25,913 nt of DNA from CAYHSR01 sp043821725 (GTDB taxonomy: Bacteria > Patescibacteriota > Patescibacteriia > Magasanikbacterales > GWA2-37-8). The notes under the pieces are model-generated. The model saw only the letters and a list, made by a program, of their open reading frames with translations. It had not been told where the DNA came from and made no database searches. The stretch spans positions 1-25,913 of the forward strand of contig JBDRCM010000035.1 in assembly GCA_043821725.1 (NCBI GenBank), written 5' to 3'. The translations under genes and the position numbers were made by a program. Shown here piece after piece: positions 15,484-21,792 of the stretch (positions are counted from its first letter, which is position 1; each line of letters starts with the position of its first letter).

Positions 15484-15512
15484 ATTATAATATATGGGGA
15501 AAAAAATGTCAA
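15484..15512 (-). promoter_or_regulatory. Consensus promoter of rplJ-rplL
   Basis: On the minus strand TTGACA (15512-15507), a 17-bp spacer and TATAAT (15489-15484) match the sigma-70 consensus at every position. The transcript would start near 15477, at the beginning of the L10 leader. Confidence 0.85.
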
Positions 15513-15551
15513 GAACAAAAAAAGAACAGAAAAAGTCAAGAGCTATTAAAC

Positions 15552-15575
15552 AAAAACCACCGGCACATTCGGTGG
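15552..15575 (-). terminator. Intrinsic terminator of the multi-pass membrane protein gene
   Basis: On the minus strand CCACCG, a 7-nt loop, CGGTGG and TTTTTG follow each other. It lies about 140 bp beyond the stop at 15714 and before the rplJ promoter, isolating the two units. Confidence 0.75.
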
Positions 15576-15602
15576 AATTTTATATTTCATTTCAAACCGA
15601 GT

Positions 15603-15665
15603 TTTCCCCGGCATCATACATGGATTAATTCAATGATTCATCCATATATGATGCGAGCCGGGGAA
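15603..15665. other. Long 63-nt stem-loop
   Basis: TTTTCCCCGGC at the left pairs with GCCGGGGAA at the right, with further pairing inside (ATCATA/ATGAT and ATGGAT/ATCCAT). It lies downstream of the membrane protein gene on the minus strand, and immediately upstream of an AAGGAGG motif on the plus strand. It could be a processing or termination structure, or could partly mask that Shine-Dalgarno. Confidence 0.6.
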
Positions 15666-15674
15666 GGAGGATAA

Positions 15675-15839
15675 ATGAAAGACTCGCGCAAAACAAGGCG
15701 GAGTTGGAAGGTTTTATCCGTGCTCGCAGTTGGTACTGCTTCCAACCCAGAATGTGCGCGTGATTGCGCGCAGGGTTGTCCACATGGAGCGGGATATGCG
15801 AGGTATACCACACCTCATGAAGGTAATGCTCATGAGTAA
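15675..15839 (+). CDS. Possible 54-residue ORF with a perfect Shine-Dalgarno
   Basis: AAGGAGG (15664-15670) is followed after four bases by ATG at 15675, opening a 54-residue frame (MKDSRKTRRSWKVLSVLAVG...) that ends at TAA 15837-15839. The start has three arginines and lysines then a short hydrophobic stretch, followed by three Cys. Most of it lies antisense to the 3' end of the membrane protein gene, which makes coincidence quite possible. No promoter was found for it. It is listed because this Shine-Dalgarno is the best in the window. Confidence 0.25.
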   Translation: MKDSRKTRRSWKVLSVLAVGTASNPECARDCAQGCPHGAGYARYTTPHEGNAHE

Positions 15840-16361
15840 CGAAATCAGTACAAGGGCATTCACGCATACAAAACAGGCCATAAGCGCTGTTTTGGAGATG
15901 CCCATTTTCTGCAAAATGCCACCATACTGCAAAACAACTGGAAATGCTTGCGCACAGCATATGCCGATCAATTTGTAATGGATTTTTCTCTGCTTGAAGT
16001 CAGGCAGAGTATCCATGTAAAAATTATTGAACACCAGCGTCAAAAAGTAGAGACCTGCGAGCAGGCCTAACCCAATGCCTATGGAGGTGCATGATGGAAA
16101 TGCCAAAGATATTGCAAGCGCAATTAACGTAACCGCACCCGTAAAAATACCTGCCACGACAGCGAAAACCACCATGATAATCCCGGCAGTTGATGACGCA
16201 ATGGCAATGGCCTCTGTGGCGCCAATGGCGATGATCAATGAAAATGCATAGGCCACGAATGAACCAGTGCTGCCATTTTGCAGATACCAGCCCGCTGACA
16301 TGGCGCACATGGTCAAAACAAACAACACAAAAAGAATGGCTGTGGTTTCTTTGGTATTCAT
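15714..16361 (-). CDS. Multi-pass membrane protein, unknown function
   Basis: This is a 215-residue protein with about six hydrophobic segments (roughly 8-28, 32-55, 58-85, 88-112, 135-155, 165-185) and a basic C-terminal tail. I do not recognise the family. Start 16361 (MNTKETT) is chosen over one 18 codons upstream because AGGTGGA (complement 16364-16370) lies at ideal distance. Base composition is more GC-rich than the neighbours. With its own consensus promoter, Shine-Dalgarno and terminator, it is a self-contained cassette inserted between pyrH and the rplJ operon, and resembles the genes of the 1946-4947 block in these respects. Horizontal acquisition is an inference. Confidence 0.75.
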   Translation of the reverse strand: MNTKETTAILFVLFVLTMCAMSAGWYLQNGSTGSFVAYAFSLIIAIGATEAIAIASSTAGIIMVVFAVVAGIFTGAVTLIALAISLAFPSCTSIGIGLGLLAGLYFLTLVFNNFYMDTLPDFKQRKIHYKLIGICCAQAFPVVLQYGGILQKMGISKTALMACFVCVNALVLISLLMSITFMRCGIPRISRSMWTTLRAITRTFWVGSSTNCEHG

Positions 16362-16432
16362 GCTCCACCTATTCCTTTTTTTGATTGAGTTAAATTTAAT
16401 GAGCCATATCCCCATAATTTAGGGAATATAAT

Positions 16433-16461
16433 AATATACACATAATCTTGCGTTTTGTCAA
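16433..16461 (-). promoter_or_regulatory. Promoter of the multi-pass membrane protein gene
   Basis: On the minus strand TTGACA (16461-16456), a 17-bp spacer and TATATT (16438-16433). The leader to the ATG at 16361 is about 65 bases. Confidence 0.8.
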
Positions 16462-16482
16462 GAATAGAGGAAGAAGTTATTT

Positions 16483-16545
16483 TGTCATCCTGAAAAAGCC
16501 CTTCGCGAGTTTACCCTTGAGCGTAGCGAAGGGCTCAGGATGACA
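16483..16545. repeat. Dispersed inverted repeat, TGTCATCCTGA type
   Basis: TGTCATCCTGA (16483-16493) pairs with TCAGGATGACA (16535-16545), and an inner AGCCCTTCGC pairs with GCGAAGGGCT. It is related to 24040-24170 and 24965-25048 through a shared core GAGTTTAYCCTYGAGCRTAGC. It sits between pyrH and the membrane protein cassette. Confidence 0.75.
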
Positions 16546-16599
16546 CAACCATAAACTATATATGAGTTTTTTAACAAAAAATATTCATGGCTTGCCATA

Positions 16600-17289
16600 T
16601 TATCGAGCTTTCACCAAAGTGCCTTTAAAGTTTTTGCCACTCAAGGCGTTTTCAACTTGTTTAAGATTAGTACCTTTTACGAATTTTAATATCAAATTAA
16701 GCGCTTGCGCTTCTTTAATTGCCATTGGGTCAAAAGGAACATTAGATCCGGGAATCCATTTATCGCCAACTATGGCTTTCAATTCATTCCAGCTTAATTC
16801 AGGCATTTTTTTTGCGTTTTTTACTTTCTTTGGATCAGCGTTATATACATAGTCAATATTTGAAAGATTTACCACTTCGTTCGCGTTTAGATTCTTTGCA
16901 AGCAAGACGGCGTCGCGGTCGGTTGAACATTTTGGCACCCATCCGCCTGCCACTATAATTGGCTTTTTTGATGATATTTTTTTTGTTGGATTTCTAATAA
17001 CTTCTGCGTGAGCCAATGATCCAAAAAACAAGCGTACAAATTCAGCATTAAACCATGTTGAGTAAATGCCAAGCCAGTCAAGATTTTCATCTGACAAATC
17101 AGCGGTTTTTTTTGCGGCTTGCTGGTAAGCACGGCAGGTAGCTCCTCCGCCAATTACCAAAACAAACTTATCACCGGCTTTTACGCGATTAACGATTAAT
17201 GAACGGAATTTTTTAAGAAAATTTACATTGAATCCGCCCTTTGGAATTATGATTGACCCGCCGACTGACAATATTTTATATTTTGACAT
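16600..17289 (-). CDS. pyrH: UMP kinase (amino-acid-kinase fold, archaeal-like type)
   Basis: This 229-residue enzyme phosphorylates UMP to UDP in pyrimidine nucleotide synthesis. Motifs seen are LSVGGSIIIPKGG (7-19), VIGGGATCRAYQQ (45-57), IIVAGGWVPKCSTDRDAVLLA (111-131, substrate and nucleotide region) and NIDYVYNADPKK (144-155), followed by IPGSNVPFDPMAI (179-191). The short spacing and AGG...STD region fit the archaeal-type UMP kinase subfamily rather than the enterobacterial PyrH. It lacks a Shine-Dalgarno. It lies 136 bp downstream of the M50 protease gene on the same strand. Confidence 0.88.
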   Translation of the reverse strand: MSKYKILSVGGSIIIPKGGFNVNFLKKFRSLIVNRVKAGDKFVLVIGGGATCRAYQQAAKKTADLSDENLDWLGIYSTWFNAEFVRLFFGSLAHAEVIRNPTKKISSKKPIIVAGGWVPKCSTDRDAVLLAKNLNANEVVNLSNIDYVYNADPKKVKNAKKMPELSWNELKAIVGDKWIPGSNVPFDPMAIKEAQALNLILKFVKGTNLKQVENALSGKNFKGTLVKAR

Positions 17290-17425
17290 AATTTGAATTT
17301 TTTTTGTTTTTTTTTAAAAATTGGAGTGTTACTTTTTTTCCGACGCCACATTTAAGCCGGCTCGGAGTCCTATATGAAGTTTTGCCTTTTTGCGCACGAT
17401 TGCATGAGTACTTCTTCATACACGC

Positions 17426-18034
17426 CTATAAATTCATTAAAAAAATAAACAGACGATTAATTATCGGGCGTATCAGATCAAATAGAAAGAATATAAAAAA
17501 TAACAGTATAACAAAACCGTACTGATTTAAAAATCTTTTTATTTTAATCGCTGAATCAGGCAATACTGCGAATAAAATTTTAGAGCCGTCCAAAGGCGGA
17601 ATCGGAACTAAATTAAATATCATTAAAAGTATATTCGCGTACACAATAATGGCAAGAAACGGAGCTATGGCCATTCCAACAGGCAAAAGCTTAATAACAA
17701 TGGCAAACGCAAATGCCAACAAAAAGTTGCTTAATGGACCGGCAATAGCCACTAAAGCAGGCCCCCATTTCTGATCGCGAAGGTTGTATGGGTTATATGG
17801 AACCGGCTTTGCATAAGCAAACATAAAACTCCCGCCTGAAACAGCCAACAGCATAAGTGGCAAAAGCACTGTACCCCACATATCAATATGGGCTTTTGGA
17901 TTGAGAGTCAGTCGGCCGGCATAGCGCGCCGTTGGATCGCCCATTCTGTCAGCCGCCCAACCATGCGCATATTCATGTATAATTGCAGATGGCACTATAA
18001 CTAAAAAAAAGAAAAGTACTTGCGGAAGCAACAT
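17426..18034 (-). CDS. Site-2 protease family (M50) membrane metalloprotease
   Basis: This is a 202-residue intramembrane zinc protease. The metal site shows HEYAH (20-24), with the third ligand Asp149 in NLVPIPPLDG (141-150). Hydrophobic segments surround both, and the GPLSNFLLAF segment (99-108) is characteristic. The protein is compact with no PDZ domain, as in the short S2P group. Its gene is divergent from rpmB, whose -35 starts four bases beyond this start codon, so the two promoters must overlap. Substrate unknown. Confidence 0.9.
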   Translation of the reverse strand: MLLPQVLFFFLVIVPSAIIHEYAHGWAADRMGDPTARYAGRLTLNPKAHIDMWGTVLLPLMLLAVSGGSFMFAYAKPVPYNPYNLRDQKWGPALVAIAGPLSNFLLAFAFAIVIKLLPVGMAIAPFLAIIVYANILLMIFNLVPIPPLDGSKILFAVLPDSAIKIKRFLNQYGFVILLFFIFFLFDLIRPIINRLFIFLMNL

Positions 18035-18037
18035 ATA

Positions 18038-18066
18038 TTGACATTTACCATTAAATACATTATAAT
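18038..18066 (+). promoter_or_regulatory. Consensus promoter of rpmB
   Basis: TTGACA (18038-18043), 17-bp spacer, TATAAT (18061-18066), a perfect match. The L28 ATG is at 18105. Confidence 0.85.
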
Positions 18067-18104
18067 CGCAGGTATTATAACTTAATAATTATTATTTATC
18101 AAAT

Positions 18105-18296
18105 ATGGGAAGAACATGCGACTTGTGCGACAAAGGCGTGAAAACGGTTAACTATGTAAGCCATGCGCAAAATAAGGTAAAACGCACTCAAAAAACAAAC
18201 CTTCAAAGCGCAACTATTAAAAACAGCCAGGGCAAGCCAGTAAAAATAAAGAATGTCTGCTCAACCTGCAGAAGGACTTTGAATAAGCAGAAATAA
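18105..18296 (+). CDS. rpmB: 50S ribosomal protein L28
   Basis: This is a 63-residue protein with the L28 pattern RTCDLCDKGV (3-12), NYVSHAQNKVKRTQKTNLQ (16-34) and VKIKNVCSTCRRTL (46-59). The two CxxC pairs (Cys5/Cys8 and Cys53/Cys56) suggest the zinc-binding form. It is a monocistronic gene with a consensus promoter and strong terminator, and has no Shine-Dalgarno. Confidence 0.95.
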   Translation: MGRTCDLCDKGVKTVNYVSHAQNKVKRTQKTNLQSATIKNSQGKPVKIKNVCSTCRRTLNKQK

Positions 18297-18330
18297 TTAT
18301 TTTTTAATGGTTTAAACAATAATCCGTATC

Positions 18331-18363
18331 AAAAAATCCCAGATTGTTAAACCGGGATTTTTT
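18331..18363. terminator. Bidirectional terminator after rpmB
   Basis: AAAAAATCCC (18331-18340) and GGGATTTTTT (18354-18363) form a perfect 10-bp stem with A and T runs. It serves rpmB on the plus strand and the hypothetical gene ending at 18384 on the minus strand. Confidence 0.85.
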
Positions 18364-18383
18364 ATTGATATTATCCTTTGTTT

Positions 18384-19364
18384 TTAATTCATTCTTGCTT
18401 GGCCTTCATGCGCAATTCTTCCAAGCATTTGTTCATACCCATCCTTTTGCTGTTTAGCTATTTTTATTAATTGCGGGAATACTGAAAAATAATATTCATT
18501 TTCATCTGCCTTTTGTTCAGCCAAGTAAACTTGCATTTCCTTAATTGCATATTCCGCACAAGCAATGAGATTGGTCATTGCCTTTTTTACCATGGGCATG
18601 GCGCGAATGTTTTGCAATGATCCGAGAATAGCAACAGAATTTTTTTTCCAACGTTTTTTATAATCTTCAACTGACGTATCTAAATGCCACTTACTGGGTC
18701 CAAAGCCTTCCTTTCCCGGCTCATCAAAACATTGAGCCTTATTTAAGCTTATAAATTCATTCAATGTTTGACGCTTCCTGTTTACAAAATACTCCTCTAA
18801 CCTGCCAGTATAACTTCCAAGACCAAGACGTTCAAATTCAGAAATAAATAAAGATGCATTTTCCAGCAATGCCATACCCCGCGGATCCTCTGAAATCGGA
18901 TCATAATATTCAATCATTTGATTTATCAAAATATCTATTGTAGCTGATAATTTTTCCTTTAATTCTGGTATTTGACTAAAATCGTCTTTGTTTATTTGTT
19001 TTAAAAATTTTAAAAAAAGTGGAGCTTTTTCAATTGTTAAACGAAGATCCTTTGGATGTGAAGAAATCCTATCAGCATCAAACACGACTACATCTTTTTT
19101 TTCATTAAAATCCAAAACCAAACCCATAGTTTTAGCTGTTGGTTGCTCTTCAAAAACCGCTGACTCAAGCTGTTGTTGTTTTGCTTCCCCCTCCAGTCTG
19201 TTTAATTTTGATTTTTGATCTCTTAAAACAAAATTTGCCAATAAGGCCCCAATGCCATGCGAGTCATTATAAGCATCAAGCGCCTGCATAATCCGAAGAA
19301 ACTTGGTGATGGATACATTTTTCTCTTGTTCAATGCTACCTACTTCAGGTTTAAAATCTAACAT
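18384..19364 (-). CDS. Hypothetical mostly helical cytosolic protein
   Basis: This is a 326-residue protein without signal peptide or membrane helices. It is rich in Lys, Glu and Leu and predicted to be mainly helical. Visible landmarks are KTMGLVLDFNEKKDVVVFDADRISSHPKDLR (about 78-108), a beta-containing segment, and two long helical regions after it. I recognise no family. It begins 14 bases after the truncated toxin gene, so it is probably carried on the same transcript from the promoter at 19781-19809. The missing part of the toxin gene would have lain between the two, so the deletion may have brought this gene under that promoter (inference). Confidence 0.7.
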   Translation of the reverse strand: MLDFKPEVGSIEQEKNVSITKFLRIMQALDAYNDSHGIGALLANFVLRDQKSKLNRLEGEAKQQQLESAVFEEQPTAKTMGLVLDFNEKKDVVVFDADRISSHPKDLRLTIEKAPLFLKFLKQINKDDFSQIPELKEKLSATIDILINQMIEYYDPISEDPRGMALLENASLFISEFERLGLGSYTGRLEEYFVNRKRQTLNEFISLNKAQCFDEPGKEGFGPSKWHLDTSVEDYKKRWKKNSVAILGSLQNIRAMPMVKKAMTNLIACAEYAIKEMQVYLAEQKADENEYYFSVFPQLIKIAKQQKDGYEQMLGRIAHEGQARMN

Positions 19365-19378
19365 ATTTTTTATTTACT

Positions 19379-19525
19379 TCAATTATTGTTATATCTGCAA
19401 GCTGATTGTTGATGTCCCATGTGCAAAGCAATTGCTGTACCTCCAACCACCCCAAAATTTTTGTCAAACTTTTTAAATAAATTTAGCAACCCGATTTGTT
19501 TACCAGTCAATATTTCTTTATGCAT
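19379..19525 (-). pseudogene. Truncated AbiEii-like nucleotidyltransferase toxin
   Basis: The 48-residue frame starts MHKEILTGKQIGLLNLF and reaches FGVVGGTAIALHMGH, the start of the AbiEii/AbiGii nucleotidyltransferase fold (GG-containing loop). It then changes to a polar nonsense tail and stops. Intact members have over 200 residues and a downstream DxD-type motif, which is missing here. The start overlaps the upstream antitoxin-like gene by 8 bp, the normal arrangement for the pair. It is presumably inactive. Confidence 0.65.
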
Positions 19526-19772
19526 ATTGCTTGAAGAACAACTTAAAATAATTCGCAACTTTGGGATTAAAATTATTTCTTTTTTGCTGATTTTTCTTAT
19601 TAAATATTTGAGCCATCTTTTCAATGCCGATTATTTTAATTACCTTTTTAACATCATCAAAATCCCCATAATTAATTACAGCCTCAACTATGGATTCATC
19701 TGAAAGTTTTTCATAATTTTGAGTGTACCAGATCAAATAGGGCCTCTTTTTTATAAACTGTTGTAGTGTCAT
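19518..19772 (-). CDS. Antitoxin-like partner of an AbiEii-type toxin
   Basis: This is an 84-residue protein: MTLQQFIKKRPYLIWYTQNYEKLSDESIVEAVINYGDFDDVKKVIKIIGIEKMAQIF and a KVANYFKLFF tail. The W...S..SIVE..INYGDFDDV..L pattern is one I associate with small CPR proteins (DUF6922-like) encoded just ahead of AbiEii-type nucleotidyltransferases. The ATG at 19772 is preferred over a GTG two codons upstream. A good promoter lies immediately upstream and the leader is nearly absent. With the toxin truncated, the gene is an orphan. Confidence 0.65.
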   Translation of the reverse strand: MTLQQFIKKRPYLIWYTQNYEKLSDESIVEAVINYGDFDDVKKVIKIIGIEKMAQIFNKKNQQKRNNFNPKVANYFKLFFKQYA

Positions 19773-19780
19773 ATGCACTT

Positions 19781-19809
19781 ATTATAGCATATTTTGCTTG
19801 TTTTGTCCA
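19781..19809 (-). promoter_or_regulatory. Promoter of the antitoxin-like gene
   Basis: On the minus strand TGGACA (19809-19804), a 17-bp spacer, TATAAT (19786-19781). The ATG at 19772 is so close that the transcript would be leaderless or nearly so. Confidence 0.65.
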
Positions 19810-19840
19810 TCAAAATAGGCCACAAAACCGGCCTTTTGAT
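19809..19840 (-). terminator. Stem-loop downstream of the AAA/DUF4143 gene
   Basis: ATCAAAA...GGCC and GGCC...TTTTGAT pair around an 8-nt loop. It lies 65 bp beyond the stop at 19905 and just upstream of the antitoxin promoter. Confidence 0.5.
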
Positions 19841-19904
19841 TATAAAATTGAAGGTGCTTGATTGGTCGGGGTTGTGGGACGAAGTGGAACCTTTTTTGGC
19901 TAAG

Positions 19905-21026
19905 TTAGGTAATGAAATTTAAATAGTTCTCTTTATTAATCACTTCAAAACTAGCATTATCATAAGTTCCTATCCAATCTTTGGGAGCAGAAGGTGTTTT
20001 TTTCGTATATTTAAATTCATAGCCATATAGCTTGCCACCGCGTTCTTCAATTAGATCTATTTCTTTTTTGTCGTAGGTTCGCCAAAAATAGTAATTGGCA
20101 TAATTTTGCTGATAATCATTTTTCTTTATTCTTTCCATAATGACAAAATTTTCCCATAACTGACCAACATCATTTCTAGTATTAATTTTATTAAAATTAT
20201 TAATTAGGGCATTACGCATGCCGATGTCATAAAAATAATATTTACTCATCTTACTAACTTCTTTGCGGAGATTACGAGAAAAACCATCAAGTCGGTAAAT
20301 AACAAAAGATTTTTCTAAGAGATCTAAATATCTCAACACCGTTTTATTATCAATTCCTAAATTATCACCAAGTTCGAGAGTAGAAACTTCACTTCCAATT
20401 TGAAACGCCAAAAGCTTCAACAAACTTATTACAGTTCTTGAATTTTTTACTTTTTGAAACTCCAAAATATCTTTAATTAAATATGCATCTTTAATTTCTT
20501 TTAGCCTTTTTATTTTTTGTCTAAGATCACTGTATGTTACGATATTTGGATATAAACCATAGATAAGATAATCATCTAATTTTTTTTCTAACTTATATAT
20601 TGTATTTTGTTTGGCTAATTCCCCTATGGAGATAGGGTAAAGATTAATAATATTTTTTCTGCCAGTTAAGGGTTCGGCCGTAGCATTGGCTAGATCAAAA
20701 GATGAAGATCCTGTCACAATAACAAATATTTTATCTATATTATCTACAACTAATTTCAGAGCCCTACCAATGTTTGGTATTTTTTGTGCTTCATCGATGA
20801 CTAGAAGTTCAACATCGCCAATGGCTTTTTTTATTGTGTCTAGGTTACAACTACCAAAGTCTTCAACAAAATCAAGTTGATCTCCGGTAAAATATTCATA
20901 ACGTAGAGAAGTATTTTTGAGAAAATTTTTGACTAAAGTGGTTTTTCCAACTTGACGAGGGCCATAAATTATCACAACTTTATTTGCTTCTAAATTTTGT
21001 TCAATTTGAACTAATCGTTTTATCAT
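19905..21026 (-). CDS. AAA_14/DUF4143 ATP-binding protein
   Basis: This 373-residue protein has a P-loop ATPase domain followed by DUF4143. It shows Walker A GPRQVGKTT (22-30), Walker B ELLVIDEAQ (73-81), sensor-1 VTGSSSF (104-110) and the TGRKNIINLYPISIGEL segment (121-137) usual for the family. The C-terminal EIDLI...YGYEFKYTKK (about 322-342) has the layout of a PD-(D/E)XK-like core. The family is widespread in bacteria and archaea; its role is unsettled, with suggestions of links to mobile elements or defence. It stands alone with a consensus promoter whose -35 is overlapped by a 29-nt palindrome, which suggests repression. Codon use and AT content match the neighbours. Confidence 0.9.
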   Translation of the reverse strand: MIKRLVQIEQNLEANKVVIIYGPRQVGKTTLVKNFLKNTSLRYEYFTGDQLDFVEDFGSCNLDTIKKAIGDVELLVIDEAQKIPNIGRALKLVVDNIDKIFVIVTGSSSFDLANATAEPLTGRKNIINLYPISIGELAKQNTIYKLEKKLDDYLIYGLYPNIVTYSDLRQKIKRLKEIKDAYLIKDILEFQKVKNSRTVISLLKLLAFQIGSEVSTLELGDNLGIDNKTVLRYLDLLEKSFVIYRLDGFSRNLRKEVSKMSKYYFYDIGMRNALINNFNKINTRNDVGQLWENFVIMERIKKNDYQQNYANYYFWRTYDKKEIDLIEERGGKLYGYEFKYTKKTPSAPKDWIGTYDNASFEVINKENYLNFIT

Positions 21027-21054
21027 ATTTGTTTGGGTTAAAAATATAGTTTAT

Positions 21055-21083
21055 ATAATATCATATTCCCATAATTATGTCAA
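21055..21083 (-). promoter_or_regulatory. Promoter of the AAA/DUF4143 gene
   Basis: On the minus strand TTGACA (21083-21078), a 17-bp spacer, TATTAT (21060-21055). Start codon at 21026. Confidence 0.75.
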
Positions 21084-21110
21084 ATGATAGGAATTCAATT
21101 CCTATCATTT
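21082..21110. promoter_or_regulatory. 29-nt perfect palindrome, candidate operator
   Basis: AAATGATAGGAATT (21082-21095), a single C, then its exact complement (21097-21110). It touches the -35 box of the AAA/DUF4143 promoter, the right place for a dimeric repressor. No such repressor gene is adjacent. Confidence 0.55.
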
Positions 21111-21143
21111 ATGTGAATTGTGGGAGTCCATAAAAAACCCCTA

Positions 21144-21156
21144 ACAGGACTTGAAC
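21144..21156 (-). other. 13-bp copy of the tRNA-Pro T-arm
   Basis: ACAGGACTTGAAC is identical to 21336-21348 inside tRNA-Pro, in the same orientation. The neighbouring bases do not rebuild an acceptor stem. It may be a remnant of a duplicated tRNA 3' end. The 21111-21327 stretch otherwise shows no gene. Confidence 0.25.
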
Positions 21157-21327
21157 TATTCTTTTACCTTATTTTAGCAAAAATATAGTCATACATCTGA
21201 TTTTGTGTAAATTTATGCTATTTTCTTGAACCTTTTTATTGAGAGCAAGAATTTAGCTAACTTTACATTAAAAGAACCCTATCAAATGATGAGTAGAGTG
21301 CCTAAAAATGCTTCTTTTGTAGAATTG

Positions 21328-21401
21328 TCGGGCTGACAGGACTTGAACCTGCGGCCTCAGGTCCCCCAGACCTGCGCGCTAGCCAACTGCGCCACAGCCC
21401 G
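21328..21401 (-). tRNA. tRNA-Pro (anticodon GGG)
   Basis: Folded by eye on the minus strand: acceptor CGGGCTG/CAGCCCG, D-stem GCGC/GCGC with loop AGTTGGCTA, anticodon stem CAGGT/ACCTG with loop CTGGGGG (anticodon GGG), five-base variable loop, T-stem GCAGG/CCTGT with loop TTCAAGT, discriminator A. CCA is not encoded (CAA follows). All arms are intact. A consensus-like promoter lies 200 bp upstream. Confidence 0.93.
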
Positions 21402-21422
21402 ATTTTGCCCATAACCACTAAA

Positions 21423-21439
21423 TCCCGACAGAGTCGGGA
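21423..21439. repeat. Hairpin TCCCGAC-AGA-GTCGGGA
   Basis: A perfect 7-bp stem with a 3-nt loop, between the possible leader ORF and tRNA-Pro. It has nearly the same sequence as the hairpin at 21736-21752. Confidence 0.6.
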
Positions 21440-21458
21440 TAAATGTGGAGGTCTGCGA

Positions 21459-21566
21459 TTAAACGACATAGAATGCCCCTAAATAAATAGGGTGGTAAGC
21501 CTCACGCACAGTCCACGAACTGCGCAGATGTTGGCGAACCTTTGCAAACCGATTGTAGAACATCAT
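21459..21566 (-). CDS. Possible 35-residue ORF in the tRNA-Pro leader
   Basis: The frame begins with ATGATG at 21566, about 22 bases after the expected transcript start, and encodes MMFYNRFAKVRQHLRSSW followed by TVREAYHPIYLGAFYVV. It is basic and aromatic-rich and unlike a random AT-rich frame. No Shine-Dalgarno is present. A longer version starting at 21647 is unlikely because the promoter lies inside it. It may be a leader peptide, a remnant, or chance; I recognise no family. Confidence 0.35.
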   Translation of the reverse strand: MMFYNRFAKVRQHLRSSWTVREAYHPIYLGAFYVV

Positions 21567-21594
21567 ATTGCCGTTTACGCTAAACCTTAAATAT

Positions 21595-21623
21595 ATTGTA
21601 GCAGTGAGCTTGTCCACAGTCAA
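21595..21623 (-). promoter_or_regulatory. Promoter of the tRNA-Pro transcript
   Basis: On the minus strand TTGACT (21623-21618), a 17-bp spacer, TACAAT (21600-21595). The transcript would cover the 35-codon frame, the 21423-21439 hairpin and tRNA-Pro. Confidence 0.7.
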
Positions 21624-21651
21624 GGTTTTTTTATTAACGCAGCGCAACGAG

Positions 21652-21670
21652 GGTCCCGCTTAGCGGGACC
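21652..21670. repeat. Hairpin GGTCCCGC-TTA-GCGGGACC
   Basis: A perfect 8-bp stem with a 3-nt loop between the DUF2207 gene and the tRNA promoter. It may end transcription from the DUF2207 gene, but no U-run follows on the minus strand. Confidence 0.55.
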
Positions 21671-21735
21671 GAGCAATCAAATTAACTACCCTGTGGTCTT
21701 GCCACAGCGATCTTCCAAACTGCTGTGCCTGATTA

Positions 21736-21752
21736 CCCCGACTGAGTCGGGG
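21736..21752. repeat. Hairpin CCCCGAC-TGA-GTCGGGG
   Basis: A perfect 7-bp stem, 41 bp beyond the stop of the DUF2207 gene on the minus strand. It is nearly the same hairpin as 21423-21439. Confidence 0.6.
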
Positions 21753-21792
21753 AGGGGTTCATTTATGCCATACTTTTTCCTTTAAAACTTCG

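Noticed and set aside
17304..17525. Plus-strand 73-codon ORF between pyrH and the M50 gene
   Set aside because: No Shine-Dalgarno or promoter, and it overlaps the 3' end of the M50 gene in antisense. The spacer 17290-17425 shows nothing else.
21459..21647. Longer 62-codon version of the tRNA-leader ORF
   Set aside because: Its first 27 codons cover the -35/-10 promoter, so at most the 35-codon part is transcribed.
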